64,000 nt of DNA from Segatella baroniae DSM 16972 = JCM 13447 (GTDB taxonomy: Bacteria; Bacteroidota; Bacteroidia; Bacteroidales; Bacteroidaceae), in contig NZ_AUFQ01000012.1 in NCBI RefSeq assembly GCF_000426585.1, forward strand, positions 49,421-113,420, in the 5' to 3' direction. How positions within the stretch are numbered: position 1 is the stretch's first letter; the number at the start of each line of letters is the position of its first letter. The position numbers were made by a program, and so were the translations under genes. Positions 8,821 to 17,467 of the stretch are shown here, piece by piece. Under the pieces are notes generated by a model. The model ran no database searches. It had not been told where the DNA came from and worked only from the letters and a program-made list of their open reading frames with translations.

Positions 8821-8838
8821 TTCCGCAGTTCTGCGGAA
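8821..8838. repeat. Perfect palindrome upstream of copZ
   Basis: TTCCGCAG-TT-CTGCGGAA, an 8+2+8 inverted repeat about 50 bases upstream of the copZ -7 element. It could be an operator for a copper regulator or a small hairpin; nothing in the sequence decides. Confidence 0.5.
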
Positions 8839-8889
8839 TCATGTAATATTCATCCATAATTATATAATATATAAAATGGGTATAAGGCG

Positions 8890-8897
8890 TATCTTTG
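8890..8897 (+). promoter_or_regulatory. -7 element for copZ-copA
   Basis: TATCTTTG, 32 bases before the copZ start. No clear -33 element is present, which would suit an activator-dependent promoter. Confidence 0.55.
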
Positions 8898-8929
8898 CAA
8901 CAGTTCAATCAATAATAGGAGACAAACAA

Positions 8930-9136
8930 ATGAAACAGACTTTCACAGTATCGGGTATGAAGTGCACACATTGTAAGGCCAATGTGGAAAACGCAATCAA
9001 GGGTGTCGACGGTGTCGTTGCTGCCGAAGCCGACTTGAACGAGGCCAATGTAACGGTCGATTTCGAGGCTCCCGCAACCCCCGAAGCCATCCAAGCGGCC
9101 GTCAATGGAGCCGGCCGCTACGAGCTTTCTTTGTGA
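8930..9136 (+). CDS. copZ: Heavy-metal-associated (HMA) copper chaperone
   Basis: 68-residue HMA-fold protein with the metal-binding loop GMKCTHCKANVE (CxxC). It probably delivers Cu(I) to the ATPase encoded 10 bases downstream. The ATG at 8930 follows AATAGGAGACAAACAA, a better ribosome site than usual here; the upstream in-frame start would include the promoter. The gene symbol rests on context. Confidence 0.82.
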   Translation: MKQTFTVSGMKCTHCKANVENAIKGVDGVVAAEADLNEANVTVDFEAPATPEAIQAAVNGAGRYELSL

Positions 9137-9146
9137 AGGAGGGCGC

Positions 9147-11066
9147 ATGAAACAGACGATTCCCGTCGTTGGCATGGCGTGTTCGGCATGCTCTGCCAAC
9201 GTTGAACGCAAACTCAACTCGCTCCATGGCGTCACGGAGGCCTCTGTCAGCCTGCCGGGGCGCAGCGCGTTGGTCGATTTCGATGCAGATGTCATCAGCC
9301 TGGAGCAGCTGAAGAAAGCCGTCAACGATATCGGCTACGACCTGATTGTCGACGCGAACGAGTCGGTGGAGGCCATCGAGAAGCGCGAGTTCGGCCTGCT
9401 GCGTCGCAAGACTCTCTTGTCTTGGATGTTCTCATTGCTGGTGATGGCCATTTCCATGGGCTGGCTGGGAATCACCAACAAGAGTACGGCCAACCAGCTG
9501 GCGCTCATCGTTTCGGTGGCCAACCTGCTTTATTGCGGTCGCGGTTTCTACGTGTCGGCGGCCAAGCAGTTGCGCCATGGCGCGGCCAACATGGACACGT
9601 TGGTGGCCCTGTCGACAGCTGTGGCTTTCCTGTTCAGCGCTTTCAACACCTTTTGGGGCGAACAAGTGTGGGGCAGCCGCGGCATGGAATGGCACACCTA
9701 TTTCGACGCTTCGGTCATGATCATCACCTTTGTGCTGACCGGTCGCTTGCTTGAAGAGAAGGCGAAGGACGGCACCGCGTCGAGCATACGCCAGCTGATG
9801 GGGCTTCAACCCAAGACTGCCCGCCTCGTGGACGGCGACAAGTTGGAGGACGTTCCCATCTCGACCATCGAGAAAGGCGACGTGCTGGAAGTGTGGGCAG
9901 GCGAGAAGATACCCGTAGACGGTGAGGTGACATGGGCCGAAAGCTTCATGACGGCCGACGCGGCCTACGTAGACGAGAGCATGATCTCGGGCGAACCGTC
10001 GCCCGTGGCCAAGCGGAAAGGCAGCCGGGTGTTGGCCGGTACCATTCCGAGCCAGGGCAAACTGCGCATGAAGGCCAGGCAGATAGGGGAGGAAACGGCC
10101 CTGGCCCACATCATCCGCATGGTGCAGCAGGCCCAGAGTTCCAAGGCTCCCGTGCAGCGTGTCATCGACAAGGCGGCAATCGTTTTCGTGCCCGTGGTGG
10201 CCGGAATATCATTGATGACGTTCCTTGCCTGGTGGATTCTCGGCGGAAACGCCGCGTTGCCCCAGGGCGTTTTGAGCGCGATCGCCGTATTGGTCATCGC
10301 CTGTCCATGCGCCATGGGCCTGGCCACGCCCACCGCTTTGATGGTGGGTATCGGCAAGGCGGCCGAGAAACAGGTGCTCATCAAGGACGCATCTGCGCTC
10401 GAAAGGCTGCGGAAAGTGAACGCCATCGTCATCGACAAGACCGGAACGCTGACCATTCCCAATCAGAACATCGACTTCACGAAGGCCGACGAGCTGCCGC
10501 TGGACGAGCGCGAGACGCTGAAACCGAACGCGCGGGCCGTGATGGAGCGGTTGCAGAAGGCAGGTGTCGAGGTCTACATGATGAGCGGCGACAAGGAAGA
10601 AGCTGCACGGTATTGGGCCGAAAAGGCAGGTATCAGGCATTACCGCAGCAAGGCGCTGCCCCAGGACAAGGAGCAACTCGTCAGGCAGTTGCAGGCCGAA
10701 GGCAAAGTGGTGGCCATGATCGGCGACGGTATCAACGACACCCAGGCCCTGGCTTTGGCCGATGTGAGCATGGCCATGGGCCGCGGCACCGACGTCGCCA
10801 TGGACGTAGCGCAAGTCACTTTGATGGGCGACGACCTGCAAAGTGTGGCCGACGCCGTGGCATTGAGCCGCCATACGGTCCGGATGATCTGGCAAAACCT
10901 CTTCTGGGCGTTCATCTACAATATCGTATGTATTCCCCTGGCAGCCGGTGTTCTCTACCTTTTCGGCATTGATTTTCAAATCTCTCCCATGTGGGCCTCG
11001 GCGCTGATGGCCTTCTCCAGCCTGTCGGTGGTGCTCAATTCCATGCGCCTCAAGTTCATGAAATGA
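9147..11066 (+). CDS. copA: Copper-type P1B ATPase lacking the nucleotide-binding domain
   Basis: Cu(I)-exporting P-type ATPase architecture in 639 residues. It has an N-terminal HMA domain (GMACSACSANVERKL), membrane helices, the actuator motif SGEP, the CPC metal site (ACPCAMGLATPTALM), the phosphorylation motif DKTGTLT (Asp430) and the hinge motif GDGIND (526-531). Asp430 and GDGIND are only about 96 residues apart; typical CopA proteins have about 190-200. The missing part is the N-domain with its ATP-binding SEHP motif: DKTGTLT runs after about 22 residues into LKPNARAVMERLQKAGVEVYMMSGD. The frame is clean, so this is not a frameshift. The start at 9147 follows GAAGGAGGG. Copper specificity is inferred from CPC and copZ. 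Confidence 0.88.
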   Translation: MKQTIPVVGMACSACSANVERKLNSLHGVTEASVSLPGRSALVDFDADVISLEQLKKAVNDIGYDLIVDANESVEAIEKREFGLLRRKTLLSWMFSLLVMAISMGWLGITNKSTANQLALIVSVANLLYCGRGFYVSAAKQLRHGAANMDTLVALSTAVAFLFSAFNTFWGEQVWGSRGMEWHTYFDASVMIITFVLTGRLLEEKAKDGTASSIRQLMGLQPKTARLVDGDKLEDVPISTIEKGDVLEVWAGEKIPVDGEVTWAESFMTADAAYVDESMISGEPSPVAKRKGSRVLAGTIPSQGKLRMKARQIGEETALAHIIRMVQQAQSSKAPVQRVIDKAAIVFVPVVAGISLMTFLAWWILGGNAALPQGVLSAIAVLVIACPCAMGLATPTALMVGIGKAAEKQVLIKDASALERLRKVNAIVIDKTGTLTIPNQNIDFTKADELPLDERETLKPNARAVMERLQKAGVEVYMMSGDKEEAARYWAEKAGIRHYRSKALPQDKEQLVRQLQAEGKVVAMIGDGINDTQALALADVSMAMGRGTDVAMDVAQVTLMGDDLQSVADAVALSRHTVRMIWQNLFWAFIYNIVCIPLAAGVLYLFGIDFQISPMWASALMAFSSLSVVLNSMRLKFMK

Positions 11067-11070
11067 CAGC

Positions 11071-11117
11071 AAAAAGGAGATAAAGACAGCTTGACAGCTT
11101 GGCTTTATCTCCTTTTT
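11071..11117. terminator. Bidirectional intrinsic terminator
   Basis: Perfect 15-bp inverted repeat AAAAAGGAGATAAAG (11071-11085) and CTTTATCTCCTTTTT (11103-11117) between convergent genes. Confidence 0.9.
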
Positions 11118-11155
11118 GTCAGTTCAATCTCCGCCTTCGGCTTCAAAAACGTCCG

Positions 11156-11689
11156 TCACCTGGCGGGGCGGACGGGCTCAACTGAAACACTTTTCTGCAT
11201 GTCGGCCTCGGCGCCGGCCTTGTCTCCGACGCGCATGAGCAACTCCCCGCGCAGCCGGTAGAGGTCGGCGGCCTGCGGATAGGCCGTGTCTTGCCCTTCA
11301 AGCAGCATGATGGCTTTGGTGCTCATGGCGATGGCGTTGATGACATCGTGCTGGGCTTGGCAGGCCTCCGCGTAGAGATGGTGGGCACGGAGCAGGCTGC
11401 TGTCCACGACGACGGCCCGCTCGCAGGCGTCCTGCATGGCCACGTAGTCCTTCAGTTGGCAGGCGATTTCGGCCATGCGGATCAGCAGTGCCGTGTCTTC
11501 GGGCGACTCGTCTACCTGTTGTTGCAGCCTGTTGAATGCGTCGAGCAGCGAGGCTGACGGTTCGTCGGGCTGCGCCGGTTCTTCGTCGGCAGGCCCTTGC
11601 GCCCCGAAAGTAGGCCTTTCCTCTTCCACGACGGCCGCTTCCGCCCCCGTCTTCTCTTTCTTCTTGAAAAGATTGCTGAACAGTTTCAT
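11156..11689 (-). CDS. TPR-repeat protein of unknown function
   Basis: 177 residues. A basic N-terminus (MKLFSNLFKKKEK) leads into an acidic, Pro-rich linker and then about three tetratricopeptide-like helical repeats (LLDAFNRLQQQVDESPEDTA; CERAVVVDSSLLRAHHLYAEA; LYRLRGELLMRVGDKAGAEA). No signal peptide is present. It lies 4 bases downstream of the secreted-protein gene at 12281, so the two form an operon. A scaffold role is likely; the partner is unknown. Confidence 0.72.
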   Translation of the reverse strand: MKLFSNLFKKKEKTGAEAAVVEEERPTFGAQGPADEEPAQPDEPSASLLDAFNRLQQQVDESPEDTALLIRMAEIACQLKDYVAMQDACERAVVVDSSLLRAHHLYAEACQAQHDVINAIAMSTKAIMLLEGQDTAYPQAADLYRLRGELLMRVGDKAGAEADMQKSVSVEPVRPAR

Positions 11690-11693
11690 CCGT

Positions 11694-12281
11694 CTATTGC
11701 TCCAGTTTGCCCAATACGGATGAGGGAATGGCGTCCACCCGCTTCAGTTGCGGATATTCGCGGGCGTTCACATACTCCTGTCCCGGCTCCCTTTCGGCCT
11801 CGAACAGGTAGCTGGCGTTCAGGTAGGCGTCGTCTCCATCCTTGGCCAGAATGTAGACGTATGCCCGCCGTTTGTAGCCCGTTATTTTCTTCTTGTGTAT
11901 GGCATAGTGGTTCCAGTCCTCCTGCGGCACGACCGAAGTGACGATTTCGGCCTTGGGATACTTCTTGAGGAACTCGGTGCGGGCCGCCGTTTCCAGTCGG
12001 GCCGCTTCCTCGCGGTCGACCATGAGGTCCTTCTTGTAGACAGGCATGTATTTCACGCCGTCTATGGTGATGAGCGTCTTGTCCACTTCCGATTGTTCCA
12101 AGCCGATGGCTTCGCCAATGCGCTGGCCCGTATAGGACACCTGTTTCTTGGTCTTCTTGAAGAAATCGGACACGCGTTTGGCTATGGGACGCTGGGGCGT
12201 GGTGGTCTTTTTCTGTGCCGAGAGGGGCAGAACAGCCATGACCAACAGGCTGGCAATCAGTTTCTTTTTCATCATGTTCAT
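11694..12281 (-). CDS. Secreted protein of unknown function
   Basis: About 195 residues with a signal peptide (KKKLIASLLVMAVLPLSAQ) and a basic mature N-terminus. The middle contains TLITIDGVKYMPVYKKDL and the end KLEQ. I recognise no family. The start is one of three clustered ATGs (12281, 12275, 12272); the longer frame to 12368 would encode repeat array B and is rejected. It is transcribed with the TPR gene. Confidence 0.65.
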   Translation of the reverse strand: MNMMKKKLIASLLVMAVLPLSAQKKTTTPQRPIAKRVSDFFKKTKKQVSYTGQRIGEAIGLEQSEVDKTLITIDGVKYMPVYKKDLMVDREEAARLETAARTEFLKKYPKAEIVTSVVPQEDWNHYAIHKKKITGYKRRAYVYILAKDGDDAYLNASYLFEAEREPGQEYVNAREYPQLKRVDAIPSSVLGKLEQ

Positions 12282-12349
12282 TCTTGATAGGGTTTTACTT
12301 GCAGCAAGTCGCCAATCGTGTTCGGGACACGGGCCCACGATGGCTTTCT

Positions 12350-12459
12350 GAAAGCAGCCCTTTTGCACGGCGAAAGCAGTCCTTTTGTTTTCCGAAAGCA
12401 GTCCTTTGAGCGTGTCAAAGCAGTGCTTTTAGCGGCTGAAAAGGCTGCTTTTGCAAAAC
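12350..12459 (+). repeat. 22-bp tandem repeat array, locus B
   Basis: Five units of 21-23 bases starting at 12350, 12372, 12394, 12417 and 12438. The first three begin GAAAGCAGYCCTTT, the fourth has the palindromic core AAAGCAGTGCTTTT, and the fifth is a diverged GAAAAGGCTGCTTTTG. The array fills much of the intergenic region between two divergent secreted-protein genes. Confidence 0.8.
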
Positions 12460-12588
12460 AGCCGTTGGGCCATCGGCCGCCGTCGTCGGCAAAATGCGGG
12501 CAACTTGCTAAATATCAGTAATTTAATACAACGCTGGCAAAAATAACATAAAAAGGTTAACGTCCAAAATAAATTCAAGTTATTTAAT

Positions 12589-12596
12589 TAACTTTG
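12589..12596 (+). promoter_or_regulatory. -7 promoter element
   Basis: TAACTTTG, 28 bases before the ATG at 12624. Confidence 0.55.
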
Positions 12597-12623
12597 CAAC
12601 ACAGTAAAAGTTGAAAGCAACGT

Positions 12624-13283
12624 ATGAAGAAGATCTTGATATTGCTATTGTTGGGGCTTCATGGGCTTTTGGCGTCGGCACAGCACGACACGTTGCGCGC
12701 CGACAAGGGCGCGCCTCAACCTCCTTTGTCCTATTATGCCTGGCGTTATGGCTGGAACGGCTACGGCTGGGGTCTGCACGAAGGGCTCAATGCCAGCCTG
12801 GACTTGAGTGCTTTTGCCACTTTCGGCAAGCACGCTCCCCACAAGGGCGGCTTCGGCCAACGTCTTTCGGCCACCTGGTTGTCGCCTCTCGACAAGGACC
12901 GTAAGCTGTGGTTGGCCGTGGGCGGTTATGTCCAGCATTTCAATTACGGCAGCGACTCCTATCGCGACGGCGCCCTCTATGCCGCCTTGGGCTATCGGTT
13001 CAACGACCATTGGGAAGCCTGGGTGTATGGAAAGAAGAACATTGCCGACAATCATGACAGCTATGCCGGCCGACTGGGTTCACCTTATTATAATATATAT
13101 CCCTATTATACGGCGGGAATGGGCATGATGACGCCCGGCGCCGACGTGCTTGGAGCTGCGGTCAAGTACTCGCCGACGCCCGCTTTCTCGGTCCAGCTGT
13201 CCGTGGAGGGCGCCTGGTATAATGGCGACCGCGCCGCCTATCCGCCGCGCTACCGCTACAGTTATCCCGTGCCCAAGGAGTAG
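12624..13283 (+). CDS. Probable outer-membrane beta-barrel protein
   Basis: 219 residues with a signal peptide (MKKILILLLLGLHGLLASAQ). The mature part is rich in Tyr, Trp, Gly and alternating hydrophobic residues (YYAWRYGWNGYGWG; KLWLAVGGYVQHFNYGSDSYRDGALYAALGYRFN), as expected for strands of a small beta-barrel. No specific family is recognised. It has its own promoter and no close operon partner; the RhuM gene that follows differs in base composition. Confidence 0.65.
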   Translation: MKKILILLLLGLHGLLASAQHDTLRADKGAPQPPLSYYAWRYGWNGYGWGLHEGLNASLDLSAFATFGKHAPHKGGFGQRLSATWLSPLDKDRKLWLAVGGYVQHFNYGSDSYRDGALYAALGYRFNDHWEAWVYGKKNIADNHDSYAGRLGSPYYNIYPYYTAGMGMMTPGADVLGAAVKYSPTPAFSVQLSVEGAWYNGDRAAYPPRYRYSYPVPKE

Positions 13284-13335
13284 AGAAGGGGGAAGGAAAG
13301 GCAAACACCTTGTCAAAGAATCTTTTGCAAATAGC

Positions 13336-14370
13336 ATGAACAAAGGTATTGTACCCGATATGGGCAGTGAGCAGAATGGTATGATTATGTATCGTTCAGC
13401 AGATGGTAAAATCAATGTCGCACTGATGGCGCGAGATGGCAATGTTTGGCTCAATCAATTGCAAATAGCCACCTTGTTTTCCACCTCCAAGCAAGTTGTT
13501 AGTTATCATATAAACAACATCCTGAGAGAGTGTGAGTTAGATGCAAAAGCAGTTGTCAAAGAATATTTGACAACTGCTTTAGATGGCAAACGATACGACA
13601 CTCTCTACTTTTCATTGCAAATGATCATAGCCGTTGGCTTCAGAGTTCGAGGCATTCGGGGTACACAATTTCGGCAGTGGGCAAACCTGCATCTGGCAGA
13701 ATATCTGGTTAAAGGGTTTACTATGGATGATGAGCGGCTTAAGAATCCAGATGGGCGTCCTGATTATTTTGATGAATTGCTTGCCCGTATCCGTGACATA
13801 CGTGCTTCGGAGAAGCGATTCTATCAAAAACTTCGTGACTTATTTAAACTCAGTAGTGATTATGAAGCACGCGAAAAAGCTACACAAATGTTCTTTGCGG
13901 AGACGCAGAACAAGTTGCTTTATGCCGTGACAGAGAAGACTGCTGCGGAACTTATCGTAAGTCGTGCTGATTCCGAAGCCCCTGATATGGGGTTAACAAC
14001 ATGGAAAGGAGATGTTGTTCGCAAAGGCGATATCATTATAGCGAAGAATTATTTGCGAGCAGAAGAGATTGAAAAGTTGAATCGTTTGACGACAATATTT
14101 CTTGAATCAGCCGAAATGAGAGTAAAAGAACACAAGGATTTGACCTTGGATTTCTGGCGAGAGAACGTGAATAATCTGCTTACTTTTCAAGGACAAAAGA
14201 TTCTTTTAGGGAATGGTTGCGTTTCTAATTTTGAAATGGAGCAGTATGTTAAGGAGGTCTATAGCCGTTTTGAAGAAAAAAGAAAGCAGTATCAGGCACG
14301 TTTGGCAGATGATGAAGATGCGCGTTATCTTGATGATCTCGAGCAAGAAATTAAAGAAAGTAGACCATAA
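13336..14370 (+). CDS. RhuM-family (virulence protein RhuM-like) protein
   Basis: 344 residues matching the RhuM family: WLNQLQIATLFSTSKQVVSYHINNILRECEL near the N-terminus, TLYFSLQMIIAVGFRVRGIRGTQFRQWAN in the middle, then a helical C-terminal half. The family is scattered in pathogenicity islands and defence neighbourhoods and its biochemical role is not settled. The gene is clearly more AT-rich than its neighbours and stands alone, which suggests acquisition by transfer. The ATG at 13336 is preferred because the upstream in-frame segment is an out-of-frame reading of the previous gene. Confidence 0.8.
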   Translation: MNKGIVPDMGSEQNGMIMYRSADGKINVALMARDGNVWLNQLQIATLFSTSKQVVSYHINNILRECELDAKAVVKEYLTTALDGKRYDTLYFSLQMIIAVGFRVRGIRGTQFRQWANLHLAEYLVKGFTMDDERLKNPDGRPDYFDELLARIRDIRASEKRFYQKLRDLFKLSSDYEAREKATQMFFAETQNKLLYAVTEKTAAELIVSRADSEAPDMGLTTWKGDVVRKGDIIIAKNYLRAEEIEKLNRLTTIFLESAEMRVKEHKDLTLDFWRENVNNLLTFQGQKILLGNGCVSNFEMEQYVKEVYSRFEEKRKQYQARLADDEDARYLDDLEQEIKESRP

Positions 14371-14493
14371 GCTATGCAACAAAGGTAAAGATATATTGCG
14401 GCGATGTCAAAATGCAGCAGGATATGGACTTTTTAACATGCCTTTCTGGCTCAAATCCATTGCCATCTTTTTCCGTTTGTTGCTTTTTTGTTG

Positions 14494-14501
14494 TAACTTT
14501 G
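14494..14501 (+). promoter_or_regulatory. -7 promoter element for tlpA-like gene
   Basis: TAACTTTG, 29 bases before the start of the thioredoxin-like gene. Confidence 0.55.
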
Positions 14502-14530
14502 CACACTCAAAATTATAATCTGAACGCTGT

Positions 14531-15022
14531 ATGAGAAAAGTGGGACTGCTGTTTGCGACGGTCTTTTTTAGTCTGGCACTTCATGCACAGACAGGACTGC
14601 CCAAATTGACCCTTAGGAATATCGAAGGCAAAAGCGTACGGTTGGACACGCTTTCCAATCAAGGGAAGCCGATGATAGTATCCTTTTTTGCCACATGGTG
14701 CAAGCCCTGCAATCGTGAATTGAAAGCCATCAACGAAGTGTATGCCGACTGGCAGGAGGAAACGGGTGTGAAACTGATTGCCGTTTCCATAGACCAGGCG
14801 CAGAATATAAACAAGGTGAAGCCTCTGGTCGACGAACATGGGTGGCCCTATGAGGTGCTGCTCGACCCCAACGGCGACCTGAAGCGCGCGCTCGGCGTGC
14901 AGCTGATACCCTACGTGATGGTGCTCGACGGAATGGGAAACATCGTCTTCAAGCACAACGGATATACCGATGGCGCCGAGGAAGAACTGTATGAGAAGGT
15001 GAAGGAGGCCTGTGGCAAGTAG
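14531..15022 (+). CDS. TlpA-like periplasmic thioredoxin
   Basis: 163-residue secreted thiol-disulfide oxidoreductase. A signal peptide ends at LALHAQ, followed by a TlpA/AhpC-type thioredoxin fold with the active site FFATWCKPC (Cys57, Cys60), the strand LIAVSIDQ and cis-proline region LIPYVMVLD. It probably reduces or rearranges disulfides of the envelope proteins encoded next to it, two of which carry thioredoxin-like CxxC motifs. The downstream barrel gene starts 1 base after its stop. Confidence 0.87.
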   Translation: MRKVGLLFATVFFSLALHAQTGLPKLTLRNIEGKSVRLDTLSNQGKPMIVSFFATWCKPCNRELKAINEVYADWQEETGVKLIAVSIDQAQNINKVKPLVDEHGWPYEVLLDPNGDLKRALGVQLIPYVMVLDGMGNIVFKHNGYTDGAEEELYEKVKEACGK

Positions 15023-15023
15023 C

Positions 15024-16649
15024 ATGAGAAGTTATGTCTTGGCGGGACTGCTGGTCTGCGCCGCCATGGTGTCGCCGGCACAGGAAAACGGCGACAGGAT
15101 AAGGCTTTCGGGGAGCGTGCAGAGCGACATCCTTCTGCCGCAGAAGGATGACAAGATAGGCGCGACGAAGGCTTCGGGAGACTTCCTTACCAATACCTAC
15201 GTGGAGCTGAATGCCACCAGCAAGCATGTGGATGCCGGATTGCGGTTGGAATATCTCAAGCATCCGCTGCCCGGTTTCGAGAACGACTTTAAGGGATGGG
15301 GCGTGCCCTACTTCTATCTGAAGGGACGTTACAAGGACGCCGAGCTTACGTTGGGCAGCTTTTACGAGCAGTTCGGCTCGGGATTCATCCTCCGCGCCTA
15401 TGAAGAGCGCAGCCTGGGGATAGACAATTCGCTGCTCGGCGCGCGTCTTCAGTATAAGCCGATGAGAGGTGTGAGCCTCAAGTTGCTCACCGGCAAGCAG
15501 CGCAGATATTGGGAATACAACCACGCGCTGGTGTCGGGTGGCGACGTGGAGCTTAGCCTCGACGAATGGTTCAAGGGCCTCGGAGGCAACACCTATGTCA
15601 TGTTGGGCGCCTCGTTCGTCAACAAGCACGAGGGCGATGAGGACGTAATGTCCGATGCCACGCACCGCTTGCGCCTGCCCCGCCATGTCAATGCCTTCGA
15701 TGTGCGTGCCCGTTTGCAGCACCGGTCGGTCAGTCTCCTTGCCGAATATGCCTTCAAGAGCCAGGACCCCTCGTTCGACAACGGCTATATCTATCGCAAC
15801 GGCTATGTAGCCATGCTCTCCGGTTCTTATTCCAAGCGCTGGATGAGTCTGCTGTTGCAGGCCAAGCGAAGCATCAACATGGCTTGGCGAAGCAGCCGCA
15901 GCATGGTGGGCGCCTCCTTCTTCATCAACCATCTGCCGGCTTTCGCAATGGAACACACCTACGCTTTGGCCGCTCTCTATCCCTATGCCACGCAGCCTGG
16001 CGGCGAATGCGCTTATCAGGCGGCCTTGGGTTACAACTTTCCAAGACGCTCGACGCTCGGCGGCAGGTATGGAACCAACGTGAAACTGAACTTCTCGCAT
16101 GTGCATGGCGTGCGTCGAAACGATGTCGGCGGCAAGGGAACCGATGGCTACGGGTCGGCGTTTTGGGCCTGGGGGCCTTCCACTTACTATCAGGACGTCA
16201 ACGTGCAGATGGAAAAACGACTCTCCAAATCTTTCAAACTGAACCTCATGTACATGAACCAGCTCTACAACAAGACCATCGTGGAGGGTGAGGGCGGCAT
16301 GATTCGGTCGGATATTTTCATAGCCGACGCGAAGTATAAGTTCGCTCCCAAGGCCACGTTGCGGGCCGAAATGCAATATCTCTCGTCGAAAGACGACGAC
16401 CGAGACTGGCTCTTCGGCCTTGCAGAACTGTCGCTGGCTCCCTGCTGGATGTTCACCGTTTCCGACATGTACAACAGCGGCAACACCCACATCCATTATT
16501 ACCAAGGACTCGTCACCTATCTCAAGGAGGCGCACCGGCTGCAGTTCGGTTATGGAAGAACTCGCAGCGGCTACAACTGTTCGGGTGGTGTATGTCGATA
16601 TATCCCTGCCAGCAAGGGTTTCACCGTTTCATATAATTACAACTTCTGA
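15024..16649 (+). CDS. DUF6029-type outer-membrane protein
   Basis: 541-residue predicted outer-membrane barrel: signal peptide (YVLAGLLVCAAMVSPAQ), many amphipathic Tyr/Trp-rich strands (ELTLGSFYEQFGSGFILRAYEERSLGIDNSLLGARL) and a C-terminal aromatic residue (VSYNYNF). The pattern and the TlpA/Omp28 neighbours fit the Bacteroidetes DUF6029 family; function unknown. The ATG at 15024 is preferred to the GTG at 15012 inside the upstream gene. Confidence 0.7.
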   Translation: MRSYVLAGLLVCAAMVSPAQENGDRIRLSGSVQSDILLPQKDDKIGATKASGDFLTNTYVELNATSKHVDAGLRLEYLKHPLPGFENDFKGWGVPYFYLKGRYKDAELTLGSFYEQFGSGFILRAYEERSLGIDNSLLGARLQYKPMRGVSLKLLTGKQRRYWEYNHALVSGGDVELSLDEWFKGLGGNTYVMLGASFVNKHEGDEDVMSDATHRLRLPRHVNAFDVRARLQHRSVSLLAEYAFKSQDPSFDNGYIYRNGYVAMLSGSYSKRWMSLLLQAKRSINMAWRSSRSMVGASFFINHLPAFAMEHTYALAALYPYATQPGGECAYQAALGYNFPRRSTLGGRYGTNVKLNFSHVHGVRRNDVGGKGTDGYGSAFWAWGPSTYYQDVNVQMEKRLSKSFKLNLMYMNQLYNKTIVEGEGGMIRSDIFIADAKYKFAPKATLRAEMQYLSSKDDDRDWLFGLAELSLAPCWMFTVSDMYNSGNTHIHYYQGLVTYLKEAHRLQFGYGRTRSGYNCSGGVCRYIPASKGFTVSYNYNF

Positions 16650-16655
16650 CGCAAT

Positions 16656-17444
16656 ATGATAAAACTTCTTTCGACTATTGCCTGCACCATACTCATGCTG
16701 ACAGCGTGCGACCGCATTGACAGCGACGACCGTCTCATCTACGTGAAACCTGCAACCGTAGGGCGATGTGTACTCATAGAAGACTTTACCGGACAGAAAT
16801 GTCGCAACTGTCCGCGGGCTGCGACAGTCATCGAACAGCTTCAGAAGCAGTACGGAGCCGACACGGTGATAGCCGTAGCCATCCATGCCGGGTCGCTTGC
16901 TTTGCGACGTACACCCACAATCAATGGTTTTCGGACCGCTCTCGGTGACCTTTATTATAAGCATTGGAAGGTCAATGCTCTGCCTTTGGGGTTGGTCAAT
17001 CGTAGAGGTAAGCTTACCAACGATTGGCAATGGCCGTCGCTGGTCTACAATGAGATACAGCAAAAGGTTGCCGTCGATATAAAACTGGCCGTCAGCTATG
17101 ACGCGGCAACACGTCGTTCACATGTCAAAGCCATAGTCAATGCTTTGGGAAATGCCCTCTCTGGCAAGTTACAATTGTGGCTTGTGGAAGATGGTATCAA
17201 GGCCATTCAAGCCATGCCTGATGGCAAGTATAGCAAAGACTACATACATAACCACATACTGAGAGCTGCTGTCAACGGTGAATGGGGGGAGACTGTCTCC
17301 CTTGGACATGGAGCTTCTGTCAGCAAAGAGGCCGACTGCCGGCTCGAAGAAGAGTGGGAGGCTGCCCGCATGTCTATTGTGGCTTTTGTATATAATGACG
17401 ACGGAGTGCTTCAAGTGACCCGTCAACAACTCGTTAAACCTTAA
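16656..17444 (+). CDS. Omp28-related lipoprotein with thioredoxin-like CxxC
   Basis: 262-residue lipoprotein: lipobox LTAC (Cys18), then an Omp28-type domain beginning VLIEDFTGQKCRNCPRA with Cys49 and Cys52 in a CxxC. The family is a set of outer-membrane-associated proteins in Bacteroidetes. It lies 6 bases after the DUF6029 gene and belongs to the same unit. A thiol role alongside the TlpA protein is inferred. Confidence 0.78.
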   Translation: MIKLLSTIACTILMLTACDRIDSDDRLIYVKPATVGRCVLIEDFTGQKCRNCPRAATVIEQLQKQYGADTVIAVAIHAGSLALRRTPTINGFRTALGDLYYKHWKVNALPLGLVNRRGKLTNDWQWPSLVYNEIQQKVAVDIKLAVSYDAATRRSHVKAIVNALGNALSGKLQLWLVEDGIKAIQAMPDGKYSKDYIHNHILRAAVNGEWGETVSLGHGASVSKEADCRLEEEWEAARMSIVAFVYNDDGVLQVTRQQLVKP

Positions 17445-17467
17445 AACAATCATAAAGATAACTGAAA

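Noticed and set aside
14949..16535. 528-codon minus-strand reading frame opposite the DUF6029 gene
   Set aside because: Antisense shadow; no signal peptide or motif, and the plus-strand frame belongs to a consistent operon.
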